Assembly (NCBI RefSeq): GCF_903645315.1
Contig: NZ_CAHJXL010000001.1
Span: 1,850,001-1,914,000, forward strand
Direction: 5' to 3'
From: Victivallis sp. Marseille-Q1083
GTDB lineage: Bacteria > Verrucomicrobiota > Lentisphaeria > Victivallales > Victivallaceae
DNA: 64,000 nucleotides
Shown here: positions 34,421 through 45,664 of the stretch, piece after piece
Position numbering within the stretch: position 1 is the first letter of the stretch
How the letters are laid out: every line of letters starts with the position of its first letter
Position numbers and translations under genes: made by a program
The notes under the pieces: model-generated
Told to the model about the DNA's origin: nothing
The model's input: the letters and a program-made list of their open reading frames with translations, nothing else
Databases searched by the model: none

Positions 34421-35290
34421 TCACTCGTCTGGGGCGGCGAACCGGCGGCGGAATTCCCGCGGCGTCATTTTTTTGCGTTTGATGAATTGGCGGTTGAAGT
34501 TGGCCAGATTGTGAAATCCCGACTCGAAACAAAACTCCGAAACCAACCGGTCGGAATGCAGCAGCAGATTGGCCGCTTTGGCGATCTTAAGGCCGATCAC
34601 GTAATCGATGAAGCTCCGGCCGGTCGCCCGCCTGAAACAGCGGCTGAATGCTTCCGGACTCAAACCGGCGGCGGCGGCGACCGCGGTCAGTGCCGGCTGC
34701 CGGTTCCGTTTCAATTCCCGCTGGATGACGCCAAACGCCCGGTTGAGCCGGGCGCCGCCGTCGCTGTCCAGCTCGTTCCGGCACGGTGCGGCAATCTTCC
34801 GGTACGGTGACAGGGCCAGGCAATGAAGCAATTCCAGCAGCCGCGCCAGCCGCAACGCGCCGGAACACTCCGGCAATTCGTTCAGCCACGGCCGGACCGT
34901 TTCCACCGTCGGCCCGTCGAAAGCCAACCCGCAATCGGCGTCGCTCAGCATTCGCCGGACCGCGGCCAACTCCGGCAGTTGAAACAATGCCGGACCGGCG
35001 AAATCCTCCCGGAACTGCACGACCCGCAGCCTGGCCCAATCGGCGGAACACGATTCGGTCGGCGAATTGAAAAAGTGGTGCGGCACCATCGAACCGATCA
35101 GGTTGAGTTCGCCGGCATTGAATTCCGAAATATCGTCGTTGAGGAAACGGGTGCCGAAACTCGATTCGATGAAGGTCAGCTCATATTCCGGATGGACGTG
35201 AAATTCGCAGTCGATCACCGCCCCCTGCATCGTGAAGGCGGCGAATGACTGATCCGGCGGTGATATGATTTTCTCGTATAACAGTTTCAT
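34421..35290 (-). CDS. AraC family transcriptional regulator
   Basis: A 289-aa regulator with an N-terminal cupin-like sensing domain (FHVHPEYELTFIESSFG near residues 30-46) and a C-terminal double helix-turn-helix (about 185-285): LTAVAAAAGLSPEAFSRCFR for the first, SEFCFESGFHNLANFNRQF for the second, ending in the typical MTPREFRRRF. Divergent from the amino-sugar operon, from which it is separated by 117 bases that include two direct repeats placed 21 bases apart, a suitable binding site. It likely activates that operon in response to a sugar. Confidence 0.92.
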   Translation of the reverse strand: MKLLYEKIISPPDQSFAAFTMQGAVIDCEFHVHPEYELTFIESSFGTRFLNDDISEFNAGELNLIGSMVPHHFFNSPTESCSADWARLRVVQFREDFAGPALFQLPELAAVRRMLSDADCGLAFDGPTVETVRPWLNELPECSGALRLARLLELLHCLALSPYRKIAAPCRNELDSDGGARLNRAFGVIQRELKRNRQPALTAVAAAAGLSPEAFSRCFRRATGRSFIDYVIGLKIAKAANLLLHSDRLVSEFCFESGFHNLANFNRQFIKRKKMTPREFRRRFAAPDE

Positions 35291-35301
35291 TTTTCTTCTT
35301 A

Positions 35302-35336
35302 TTTTGTCAAAAAAGTATCACTTTTTGCCAAAAAAG
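35302..35336. promoter_or_regulatory. Candidate AraC-type operator: direct repeats 21 bases apart
   Basis: TTTTGTCAAAAAAG (35302-35315) and TTTTGCCAAAAAAG (35323-35336) differ at one base and are offset by 21 bases, two helical turns, as AraC-family half sites usually are. A -35-like TAGAAA (35340-35345) and -10-like TAAATT (35363-35368) with a 17-base spacer follow, placing the sites next to the -35 box of the operon. Confidence 0.55.
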
Positions 35337-35407
35337 CAATAGAAAATCCGCCGGCTTTCAGATAAATTATTTACCATTGCTGAAAAAATTCACCGAAAGG
35401 AATCAGG

Positions 35408-36334
35408 ATGAGAGCGTTATCGAAAATTGCGCCGGGATGGTGGGATTATACCACGCTTGACCAGGCCATTCTGGATGAGGCGGCCAGGATTACCGTCGAT
35501 GACTTGAAAAAGCTGGAACGTCCCGGCTTCAAAATCAATCTTTACGACACTTTGCAGGAATTTTATTGTGCCGAAGCGTTGGAATACATTACCGCCTGGC
35601 AGCAGGCGACGGCCCAACATCCCTGCGGCATTTGCGGCCCGATTGGCCCGACCGAACAACTGCCGCTGGTGGCGCAGATGGTCAACGACCTGGAACTCGA
35701 TTTGAAACATGCCCATTTCTGGGGCATGGACGAGTGGCTGGTCGACGGCCGGGCGGCTGATGAACGTTTCCCGCTCAGTTTCGTCCGGGCGGATCTGGAA
35801 TTGTGCTTCAACCGCATCCGGCCGGAATTGCGGATGCCGCGGGAAAATATGCATTTCCCGTCCGAACACCCGCAGGAATACATCGAATCGTACCGGACGG
35901 CCCATTGCCTGATCATGCAGGGCGGCCAGGGCGAGACCAAGCACTGGGCGTTCAACGATCCGGTCCGGCGCGAAGGCCGTTATCAGGAAGAACCGCCCAC
36001 GCCGGCCGAATACCGGCAATTGTCGACCCGCATCGTCGAGCTCCATCCGATCACGCTGATCCAGAACGCCCGGACCTCCGGCGGCGGCACGGTGCAGAAC
36101 GTTCCTTCGCAGGCGATTACCGTCGGTCCGGCGGAGACCTGGTTGTGCGACCGGGTTTCGATCTGGCACCCGGGACACCATGACAATCCGTTCGGCATGC
36201 GGCTGACCACGCTGATGATCTCCCGGCGCCTCGCCGACAGCGCGGTGCCGATGTCGCTGCTGGCCGACCATCCGGACGTTGTTTTCAACTTTTACCGCCC
36301 CGGCTTCGGGGTCTGCGACGTGGAGATGCACTGA
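35408..36334 (+). CDS. Glucosamine-6-phosphate deaminase-like (NagB-family) protein
   Basis: A 308-aa enzyme of the glucosamine-6-phosphate isomerase/6-phosphogluconolactonase family. [15 protein letters not shown] (about 76-90) matches the phosphate-binding loop, FWGMDEW (104-110) stands where NagB has its LDEY with the catalytic Asp, and [16 protein letters not shown] (170-185) corresponds to GGxGxxGHIAFNEP. Lys179-His in place of Gly-His is a family variation. Deamination and isomerisation of an amino-sugar phosphate fits the neighbours: a PIG-L deacetylase two bases on, an aldolase and a PfkB kinase. The exact substrate may not be glucosamine-6-phosphate, since the motifs are divergent. 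Confidence 0.8.
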   Translation: MRALSKIAPGWWDYTTLDQAILDEAARITVDDLKKLERPGFKINLYDTLQEFYCAEALEYITAWQQATAQHPCGICGPIGPTEQLPLVAQMVNDLELDLKHAHFWGMDEWLVDGRAADERFPLSFVRADLELCFNRIRPELRMPRENMHFPSEHPQEYIESYRTAHCLIMQGGQGETKHWAFNDPVRREGRYQEEPPTPAEYRQLSTRIVELHPITLIQNARTSGGGTVQNVPSQAITVGPAETWLCDRVSIWHPGHHDNPFGMRLTTLMISRRLADSAVPMSLLADHPDVVFNFYRPGFGVCDVEMH

Positions 36335-36335
36335 G

Positions 36336-37091
36336 ATGAAACGGGCTCTGGCCGTCGCCGCTCATCCGGACGACATCGAATTCATGATGGCCGGGACGCT
36401 GCTATTGCTGCGTGACGCCGGTTATGAAATTCACTATATGAATATCGCCGACGGTTCGCTGGGCAGCAACGTTTACGACGCCGCCGAACTGGCCGAACGG
36501 CGCCGGGCGGAAGCGATGCGATCCGCCGCGCTGATTCATGCGGTTTATCACCCGAGCATCTGCCGGGACATGGAAATCTATGTCAATCATGAGACATTGG
36601 CGCAACTGGTGCCGGTCATCCGGGAGATCGCTCCGGAAATTCTGCTGACCCACGGGCCGTACGATTACATGGAAGACCATATCAACGCCGGCCGGCTGGC
36701 GGTTTCCGCCGCTTTTGCCCGGGGAATGCGCAATTTTCGCTGTACGCCTCCCGGCGCCGTCGACAACGAAGTGGCGATTTATCATTCCCTGCCGCTGAGT
36801 TTGAAGGACCAGCTCAACCGGCCGGTGCTGCCGGAGCTGTTCGTCGATATTTCCGGGGTGATCGCCGTCAAGCGGGCGATGCTCGCCTGTCATCAGACGC
36901 AAAAGGAGTGGCTGGACGCCAGCCAGGGATTGAACGCCTATCTGGATGACATGGAGGGACGCTGCCGCCGGGTCGGCGCTCTTTCCGGCGTTTTCCCGCT
37001 GGCCGAAGGGTGGCTGCGCCACAATCCGATCGGGTTCTGTGCCGAAAATTTCGATCCGTTGCGGCAGGCGCTGGGTGAAAAAATAACATAA
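36336..37091 (+). CDS. PIG-L family deacetylase
   Basis: A 251-aa zinc hydrolase of the LmbE/PIG-L type that removes N-acetyl groups from amino sugars or related compounds. The metal motif is AAHPDDIE (His10, Asp12, Asp13), with the third ligand in DYMEDHINAGRLA. The C-terminal AMLACHQTQKEW block is also typical. The ATG at 36336 overlaps nothing but follows the NagB-like stop after one base, with GGAG upstream, so the two are strongly coupled. Cytoplasmic, as no signal peptide is seen. Together with the deaminase it suggests an N-acetylated amino sugar or its phosphate as substrate. Confidence 0.88.
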   Translation: MKRALAVAAHPDDIEFMMAGTLLLLRDAGYEIHYMNIADGSLGSNVYDAAELAERRRAEAMRSAALIHAVYHPSICRDMEIYVNHETLAQLVPVIREIAPEILLTHGPYDYMEDHINAGRLAVSAAFARGMRNFRCTPPGAVDNEVAIYHSLPLSLKDQLNRPVLPELFVDISGVIAVKRAMLACHQTQKEWLDASQGLNAYLDDMEGRCRRVGALSGVFPLAEGWLRHNPIGFCAENFDPLRQALGEKIT

Positions 37092-37213
37092 AATCAGGCG
37101 ATGATCGACCGAACGACCGGCGCCGCGGATTGAAAGAATTCGAATTCCGGTTTACTGTAGCCGGGTTGTTGTGCCGGAAACGTCACCGGCCGACATGAAA
37201 CAGGAGTATCCAA

Positions 37214-38086
37214 ATGTCATTGATCAGTTTGAAAGAAATGCTGCAGGACGCGCGGCAGCAGGGCTATGCCGTGCCGATGTTCGATGTTTCCAATGCGACG
37301 ATGATCCGGGCGGCGGTCGAGACTGCCGAAGAGGAAAATTCGCCGGTCATCCTGGCGGCGATTGAACCGGATTTGATCGGTTCGATGATCCATTACTGGA
37401 GCGAGGCGGCCCGGCTGGCGGCCTTCCGCGCCAAAGTGCCGGTCGCCATCATGCTCGATCATGCCGCCAGTGTCGAATTGACCGAGCGCTGTGCCGATGC
37501 CGGTTTCTCCGGTGTGATGATCGATGCGTCCAACCGGAGTTTTGAAGAGAATGCCGCCATCACCCGAACGGTTTCCGAACGCATGCACCGGCGCGGCGTC
37601 AGTGTCGAAGCGGAGCTCGGCCACGTCGGCGATGCCTCGGCGGCAACCGGGGAAGGCGCTTTGACCGGCAGCCGGCATGCCCAATCGGTCTATACGGATC
37701 CGGACAAAGTGGCGGAATTCATCGAGCGCAGCGGTTGCGACGCGCTGGCGGTATCGATCGGCACCGCCCACGGAGTTTATGCCAAAGCGCCGACGCTGCG
37801 AATCGACCTGTTGAAAGAGATCAATGCCGTTTCGGCGGTGCCGCTGGTACTGCACGGCGGATCCGGCACGCCGGAGGAGCAGCTCCGCGCCGCCATCGCC
37901 GCCGGGATAGCCAAGATCAACATCTGTTCGGAAGTCATGCAGGCCTGGCACCAGACGATGCTGGAGGTCCTGCAGGCGGCGCCGAGCCTGTCGTTCTGGG
38001 ATGCCACCGCCTGCGTTGCGCCGGAACGGGCCATCCGCGCCGTAATGTGCGCCAAAATCCGCCTGTTCGGTTCTTCCCGAGCTTGA
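37214..38086 (+). CDS. Class II fructose/tagatose-bisphosphate aldolase family protein
   Basis: A 290-aa zinc-dependent aldolase of the ketose-bisphosphate family (GatY/KbaY/FbaA). Visible active-site parts are MLDHAAS (Asp82 catalytic, His83 zinc), EAELGHVG (Glu134), YTDPDKVAEF, SIGTAHGVYA (His186 zinc) and VLHGGSGTP (His214 zinc). The short length and ISLKEMLQDARQQGYAVPMFDV start resemble tagatose-type enzymes. It would split a ketose (bis)phosphate into triose units. It lies 122 bases behind the deacetylase gene and 20 bases before the PfkB kinase. Confidence 0.9.
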   Translation: MSLISLKEMLQDARQQGYAVPMFDVSNATMIRAAVETAEEENSPVILAAIEPDLIGSMIHYWSEAARLAAFRAKVPVAIMLDHAASVELTERCADAGFSGVMIDASNRSFEENAAITRTVSERMHRRGVSVEAELGHVGDASAATGEGALTGSRHAQSVYTDPDKVAEFIERSGCDALAVSIGTAHGVYAKAPTLRIDLLKEINAVSAVPLVLHGGSGTPEEQLRAAIAAGIAKINICSEVMQAWHQTMLEVLQAAPSLSFWDATACVAPERAIRAVMCAKIRLFGSSRA

Positions 38087-38106
38087 ATCAACTGGAGAAA
38101 GTCATC

Positions 38107-39123
38107 ATGCGCAAAGGAATTATCGCCGCCGGCAACTGGATCATCGACCAGGTCAAAACGATCGACCGCTGGCCGAAGGAGGGGGAATTGTGCAATATTC
38201 TCTCCGTCGAGCAGAGCGGCGGCGGCGGGCCGTGCAACGTATTGTTCGACCTGGCGGCGCTGACCGACCGGATTCCGCTGTACGCCGCCGGTGCGCTTGG
38301 CGACGACGACAACGGCCTCTGGCTGCAGCACGAGTGCGACCGCCGGAAAATTGACCGGCGTTATTTGCAATGCCGGCCGGGCCAGGTGACTTCGTTCACC
38401 GATGTGATGTCCGGCGACGGCCGCCGCACCTTTTTTCACTGTTGCGGCGCCAATGCCGGGCTCGGCTATCCGGAACTGGCCGCCATCGAAGTGGAAGCCG
38501 GCATTTTTTATCTCGGTTACTTGCTGCTGCTGGCCAAACTGGATGGCAGTGATCCGGATTACGGCACGCCGGCGGCGCGGCTGCTGGACGATTTCCGGCG
38601 GCGCGGCTGCCTGACGGTCGTCGACTTCGTTTCGGAGGCGCCGGAAAAATTCCGCCGGGTCGTCAACGCGGCGCTGCCCCATATCGACGTCCTGGTCGTC
38701 AATGAATTGGAAGCCGGCAATACCTTCGGCGTTGCGGTCCGCGATGCCGACAACGGGTTGATTCCCGGCGCGCTGCGCGCCGTCGCCCGGCGTTTTCTGG
38801 CCGCCGGGGTTCGGCAGGGTGTCGTGATTCATATGCCGGAGGGTGCCGTCGTCCTGACTGCCGACGGTGATTTCCTCTGCCGGCCGTCCTGTGATGTGCC
38901 GCGCCGGGAGATCGTCGGCACCAACGGCGCCGGAGACGCATTCTGTGCAGGCATCCTTTACGGGCTTCACGAGGGATTGTGCTGGGAGGAGACCTTGCGG
39001 CTCGCCTCGGCCTCCGCCGCGTTCAATTTGAAACATGCGACCGCCAACGGCGGCGCGGTTGAATTGGCCGTATTGCAGCGTTACCTGCAGGATTGCCGTT
39101 GGAGCCCGGCGTTTCCCGCCTGA
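38107..39123 (+). CDS. PfkB family carbohydrate kinase
   Basis: A 338-aa ribokinase-type kinase. The N-terminal GNWIIDQVKTIDRWP and SGGGGPCNVLFDLAAL correspond to the substrate lid and PfkB signature 1, and IVGTNGAGDAFCAGILYG (about 277-294) to signature 2 with the catalytic Asp and anion hole. ATP-site segment VVIHMPEGAVVL is also seen. In the operon it would phosphorylate a sugar or sugar phosphate, for instance tagatose-6-phosphate or fructose-type intermediates, before aldol cleavage. GGAGAAAG precedes the start at 38107. Last gene of the operon. Confidence 0.88.
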   Translation: MRKGIIAAGNWIIDQVKTIDRWPKEGELCNILSVEQSGGGGPCNVLFDLAALTDRIPLYAAGALGDDDNGLWLQHECDRRKIDRRYLQCRPGQVTSFTDVMSGDGRRTFFHCCGANAGLGYPELAAIEVEAGIFYLGYLLLLAKLDGSDPDYGTPAARLLDDFRRRGCLTVVDFVSEAPEKFRRVVNAALPHIDVLVVNELEAGNTFGVAVRDADNGLIPGALRAVARRFLAAGVRQGVVIHMPEGAVVLTADGDFLCRPSCDVPRREIVGTNGAGDAFCAGILYGLHEGLCWEETLRLASASAAFNLKHATANGGAVELAVLQRYLQDCRWSPAFPA

Positions 39124-39465
39124 TATGTTTCCGCCTGGAAAAGCAGCGCGACGGTGTCGATCTGCCTGGCCGCCGGCCTTGAAATACGGAAAAAGGCGTT
39201 GCTGGATAAGACCTTGCCGGCCGTGACGACAGAAGAGGGGCTTGTCGAATTTCTGCAGCGGGGCGCTCTGTCGGACGATTGTCACCGGGGTGTAATCGGA
39301 AAAGATTGATTTCGAAGTGAATGGTGATATTGTATTTCAGTTGTTCATTTTTTCCGGAAATATTCCATTCTCGAAAAAATGCTTTCCATTGTGTGGCGAA
39401 TTGTCTTGCGCAGGATTGACCTTTCGCCATGACAATCAAGAATCATCGGCATAGGAGGAAGCGGC
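39124..39465. other. Intergenic stretch, nothing assigned
   Basis: 342 bases between the PfkB gene and the next glycosidase-like gene. The first half is GC-rich and might be decayed coding DNA, but no frame gives a recognisable protein; the second half is AT-rich. A TTGACC at 39416-39421 has no good -10. GGAGG at 39453-39458 is the ribosome site of the next gene. Confidence 0.4.
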
Positions 39466-40860
39466 ATGAATTGCAAAGGGATACTGTTGGCCGGTCTGCT
39501 GGTTTTGGGAATGGGGTTCTGGGCCGGGCGCCTGGCGGGCCGGGAAGTGACGGCATCGGAGCGAAAGATATTGGCGGCGAAAGAGGCGTGGCGGGTGTCG
39601 AGTTATCCGATCGGCTTCTGGAACTATCTGAATCTGGCCAATCCGGTGCACGCCGCCCATCAGTTGGAAGCCGATGTCGAACAATGGCATGATGCCGGCT
39701 TTACGCTGACCTTCGGCCCGTCGTTCGATCCGGCCGATGAGGAACAGCTTGCCCGGATGCACCGGCTGCTCGACTGGGCGCAGCAGCGCGGTATCAAACT
39801 GATCCTGGTCGACCCGCGCGGCGGAGCGATTGCCGACGGCGAAACGGAAGAAGCTTATCTGGCGGGTTTCCGCAAGGCGGTCGACGAGTTCGGCCGCCAT
39901 CCAGCGGCATTCGGATTTCATATCGGCGACGAGCCGGACGCGGCGGCCAACGGCCGGTTTCTGTGGACGAGCCGGAAACAGCGTGAACTGGCGCCTGACC
40001 TGGTGCCGTTCATCAATCTGCTGCCGTGGTGGGAAGGGGCCGAACAGCGGGTCGGCACCGATAGCTGGCCGGAATATCTCGATCGGGTGGTCCTCGAAGG
40101 TGATGCCAGGCTGCTCTGCTACGATCATTATGCGCAACTGGTCGATGCCGGCGGGGTGGAGGGCTATTTCCGGAATCTGAAACTCTATCGCGATGCGGCG
40201 ATGCGCCATGAAATCCCGTTCTGGAACACGCTGGGCAGCGTCGGCCACTGGCTGTATCGCGAACCGGATTACAATGATATGCGCTGGCAGTTCAACACCA
40301 CCGTCTGTTCCGGCGCCGGCGGCGTGTTGTGGTTTTTCTACTATATGCGGGAACCGCATGAGAATTACCGGCTGTCGCCGGTGGACGAGTTCTGGGAGCC
40401 GACCCGGGGATATTATGACATTCGCCGGGTTCACCGGATGTTCCATCAGCTCTATGGCGATTTGTTCAACCGGCTGGTTTCGACCAAAGTGATGTTCTAT
40501 CCGGAAGGGCGCGGCGGCTTCGACGCCTTCCAGCCGGATCATCTGGTCAAAAGCGTCCGGTTCGGCCCGGCCGACAAAGCCGGCGATCTGCCCAATTCGC
40601 TGATGATCGGCGAATTTGTCGATGCAGCCGGTACGGAATATCTGATGCTGGTCAACAATTCGCCGTTCAACGACGTGAAGATAAGCGTCGAATTGGCCAA
40701 TCCCGATGAGGTGGAATTTTTCCGCCGCGACTGGTATCATGCCGGCGGCGAAAATTTGCTCGACCGCTGGGTGAGCGACGATGGCAATCAGATGCTGGAA
40801 CAGTTTCTGGCGCCGGGGCAGGAGATCGTCCTGCGGGCGGCGCCGAAGGGCGAACGCTGA
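39466..40860 (+). CDS. Secreted glycosidase-like protein, family not assigned
   Basis: A 464-aa exported protein with signal peptide (GILLAGLLVLGMGFWAGRLAG, about one residue over the core, positions 5-25). The body looks like a GH42/GH5-type (beta/alpha)8 barrel: SYPIGFWNYL at the first strand, RGIKLILVDPRGG, then FGFHIGDEPDAAA near residue 150, whose Glu is the best acid/base candidate, LLCYDHYAQ and GGVLWFFYYMREP. The last 100 residues are all-beta. It shares general features with the protein at 3185 (ICDEA versus IGDEP) but alignment is weak. A terminator follows, so it may be a single-gene unit. Confidence 0.6.
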   Translation: MNCKGILLAGLLVLGMGFWAGRLAGREVTASERKILAAKEAWRVSSYPIGFWNYLNLANPVHAAHQLEADVEQWHDAGFTLTFGPSFDPADEEQLARMHRLLDWAQQRGIKLILVDPRGGAIADGETEEAYLAGFRKAVDEFGRHPAAFGFHIGDEPDAAANGRFLWTSRKQRELAPDLVPFINLLPWWEGAEQRVGTDSWPEYLDRVVLEGDARLLCYDHYAQLVDAGGVEGYFRNLKLYRDAAMRHEIPFWNTLGSVGHWLYREPDYNDMRWQFNTTVCSGAGGVLWFFYYMREPHENYRLSPVDEFWEPTRGYYDIRRVHRMFHQLYGDLFNRLVSTKVMFYPEGRGGFDAFQPDHLVKSVRFGPADKAGDLPNSLMIGEFVDAAGTEYLMLVNNSPFNDVKISVELANPDEVEFFRRDWYHAGGENLLDRWVSDDGNQMLEQFLAPGQEIVLRAAPKGER

Positions 40861-40889
40861 AACCATACTGTCGCTGAAATCCGGAATGA

Positions 40890-40926
40890 AACGGCGCGGG
40901 GGACATCTGTCCCCCCGCGCCGTTTT
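40890..40926. terminator. Bidirectional terminator
   Basis: A long GC stem (about 40890-40905 with 40909-40925, one bulge) is bordered by AAA on the left and TTTT on the right, 30 bases after the stop codon. Confidence 0.75.
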
Positions 40927-40987
40927 GCTGTTCTGCCGCCGGCGAAGGACGGCGGAGGAATAATTGACGGATTGCGGAAAGCCACTC

Positions 40988-41015
40988 TTGAAATTGAAAG
41001 CAGAAGAACTATGTT
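40988..41015 (+). promoter_or_regulatory. Possible promoter of the beta-galactosidase gene
   Basis: TTGAAA (40988-40993), 16-base spacer, TATGTT (41010-41015), about 50 bases before the start codon. Confidence 0.4.
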
Positions 41016-41027
41016 TATTTTATTTAA

Positions 41028-44228
<3,201 letters not shown>

Positions 44229-44236
44229 GCGATCAA

Positions 44237-44265
44237 GGCGGTTTTCGGCTGAGCTGAAAGCCGCC
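44237..44265 (+). terminator. Hairpin behind lacZ
   Basis: A 13-base stem with G-U pairs (44237-44249 with 44253-44265), loop TGA, then a short T tract a few bases later (GCTTTT). Probable terminator. Confidence 0.5.
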
Positions 44266-44334
44266 TGCCGCTTTTCAGCCGCCCGGAGTGTGGTTTGAAA
44301 AGAAAATATGATTCGGAAAACCGAACAATCTGGC

Positions 44335-44363
44335 TTGCTTAAATGTTGTTTCGGGAGTATATT
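44335..44363 (+). promoter_or_regulatory. Possible promoter of the V-ATPase operon
   Basis: TTGCTT (44335-44340), 17-base spacer, TATATT (44358-44363), about 80 bases before the first gene. Confidence 0.45.
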
Positions 44364-44446
44364 ATAGGAATATTTGGTTCGATTCAATCAATGATAGTCA
44401 GTGCGCTTCGCCGTTCCGGTCGGGTGGCGCGAAGAAGGAGGACATG

Positions 44447-45064
44447 ATGGCCGAAGAATTACAGGGATTGCTGGAAAAAATTCAACAGGACGGTCTGCAG
44501 AAAGCCGATGCCGAGAAAAAGCGGATCATCGCCGAGGCGGAAAAAGCGGCGAAGGCCCTGATTGCCAAAGCGCAGAAAGAAGCCGAAGAGATCAAGCGTT
44601 CCGCCGAGGAAACCAGCGCGCAACTGGCGAAACGGGCGGAAAGCGCCGTCCGGCAGGCGGCGCGCGATGTCGTCCTGAAGCTGTCCGGCGAATTGAAGGC
44701 GCGGCTGGATGTCGTGCTGCGCGACAATGTGGCGGCGGCGATGACGCCGGAATTCATGGCCGGCATCATCGGCGATCTGGTCAAAACGTTCTGCACCGAT
44801 CCGAAAAAGGCGCTGACCGACGATTTGACGGTGATGGTGCCGCCGGCGCAGTTGAAGGCGCTGGAAGGAGCGTTGAAGAGTTCGCTGGTCGATTCCTTTC
44901 ACCAGACCCCGCAACTGTTCGCCGACAGCAATCTGGGCGGCGGGTTGAAGATCAGTTTCAGCGGCAAAGACTTGTATTATGATTTTTCCGATACCGCCCT
45001 GGCGGAGATCATCTGTTCGTACATCGGTCCGCGCCTGGCGGCGATCGTCAACGCCGGCAATTGA
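44447..45064 (+). CDS. atpE: V-type ATPase subunit E
   Basis: A 205-aa peripheral-stalk subunit. The first 95 residues are a charged coiled coil rich in Ala, Glu and Lys (KADAEKKRIIAEAEKAAK), as in E subunits, and the C-terminal half is globular (LKISFSGKDLYYDFSD, ending IIGPRLAAIV-like). AAGGAGG at 44435-44441 favours the second of two adjacent ATGs. It opens an operon in the order E-DUF2764-A-B-D-I-K, which is usual for bacterial V-type ATPases of Chlamydia, spirochaetes and Bacteroidetes. The name atpE here means the V-type subunit, not F-type c. Confidence 0.85.
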   Translation: MAEELQGLLEKIQQDGLQKADAEKKRIIAEAEKAAKALIAKAQKEAEEIKRSAEETSAQLAKRAESAVRQAARDVVLKLSGELKARLDVVLRDNVAAAMTPEFMAGIIGDLVKTFCTDPKKALTDDLTVMVPPAQLKALEGALKSSLVDSFHQTPQLFADSNLGGGLKISFSGKDLYYDFSDTALAEIICSYIGPRLAAIVNAGN

Positions 45065-45082
45065 AGCGATGGAGCGTGACGG

Positions 45083-45664
45083 ATGAGAAGTTACTATTAT
45101 CTGTCGGCTTCATTGCCGATCCTGGCATTCGGCACCGCGCCGCCGCTGTCTGAAACGGAATTTCTGGCCCGTTGCCGGGAACAGTTGACGGATGACGACT
45201 TCCGGGTATTGCAGGCATGTTCGCTGCTGCCGGATGATGCCGAATTGCCGTCCGGCAGCGCCGCCGCCCGTTTCCGCAGTTGGGAAACCTGTTTGCGCAA
45301 CCTGCTGGCCGGCAAACGGACCGTTCCCGGCGGCGAGGCCGGCAGTTATTGGCGCCATGAGGATGATTTTTTCAGTGAGATTGCGCCGGGCGTCCAGGAA
45401 GCGCTGGCGGTCGGCAATGTGCTGGAACGCGAGAAGGCGCTCGATCAGTTGCGGTTTCGGGCGCTGGATTGGCTGGAAGCGGGCCATCTGTTCGATCTCG
45501 ACCACCTTTGTATCTATAAACTCAAACTTGCGCTGCTGGCCAAGTATCAGCCGTTCGATCCCGAACGCGGCGCCGCCAACCTGGACGCGATCATCGCCGA
45601 GGTGGCCCGGCGTTCCGGACGCGCCGAGGCGCCGGAGCAACCAATGCAGGAGAACACAATATGA
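45083..45664 (+). CDS. DUF2764 protein, V-ATPase-associated
   Basis: A 193-aa soluble protein starting SYYYLSASLPILAFG, the hallmark start of DUF2764 proteins. The rest is helical (LERKALDQLRFRALDWLEA-like stretch and YKLKLALLAKY). DUF2764 genes occur almost only in V-ATPase operons that lack subunit C, at this same position, so it may take the place of C as the link between head and membrane rotor. Its stop overlaps the ATG of the A subunit by 4 bases, which ties their translation together. Function is inferred from position. Confidence 0.82.
   Translation: MRSYYYLSASLPILAFGTAPPLSETEFLARCREQLTDDDFRVLQACSLLPDDAELPSGSAAARFRSWETCLRNLLAGKRTVPGGEAGSYWRHEDDFFSEIAPGVQEALAVGNVLEREKALDQLRFRALDWLEAGHLFDLDHLCIYKLKLALLAKYQPFDPERGAANLDAIIAEVARRSGRAEAPEQPMQENTI

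Noticed and set aside
37137-37148. Palindrome GAATTCGAATTC between the deacetylase and aldolase genes.
   Set aside because: Lies inside an operon gap without promoter boxes; short AT/GC palindromes of this kind arise by chance.
39023-39439. A 138-codon minus-strand frame in the gap behind the PfkB gene.
   Set aside because: It overlaps the end of the kinase gene, has no ribosome site and no protein-like pattern in the intergenic part.
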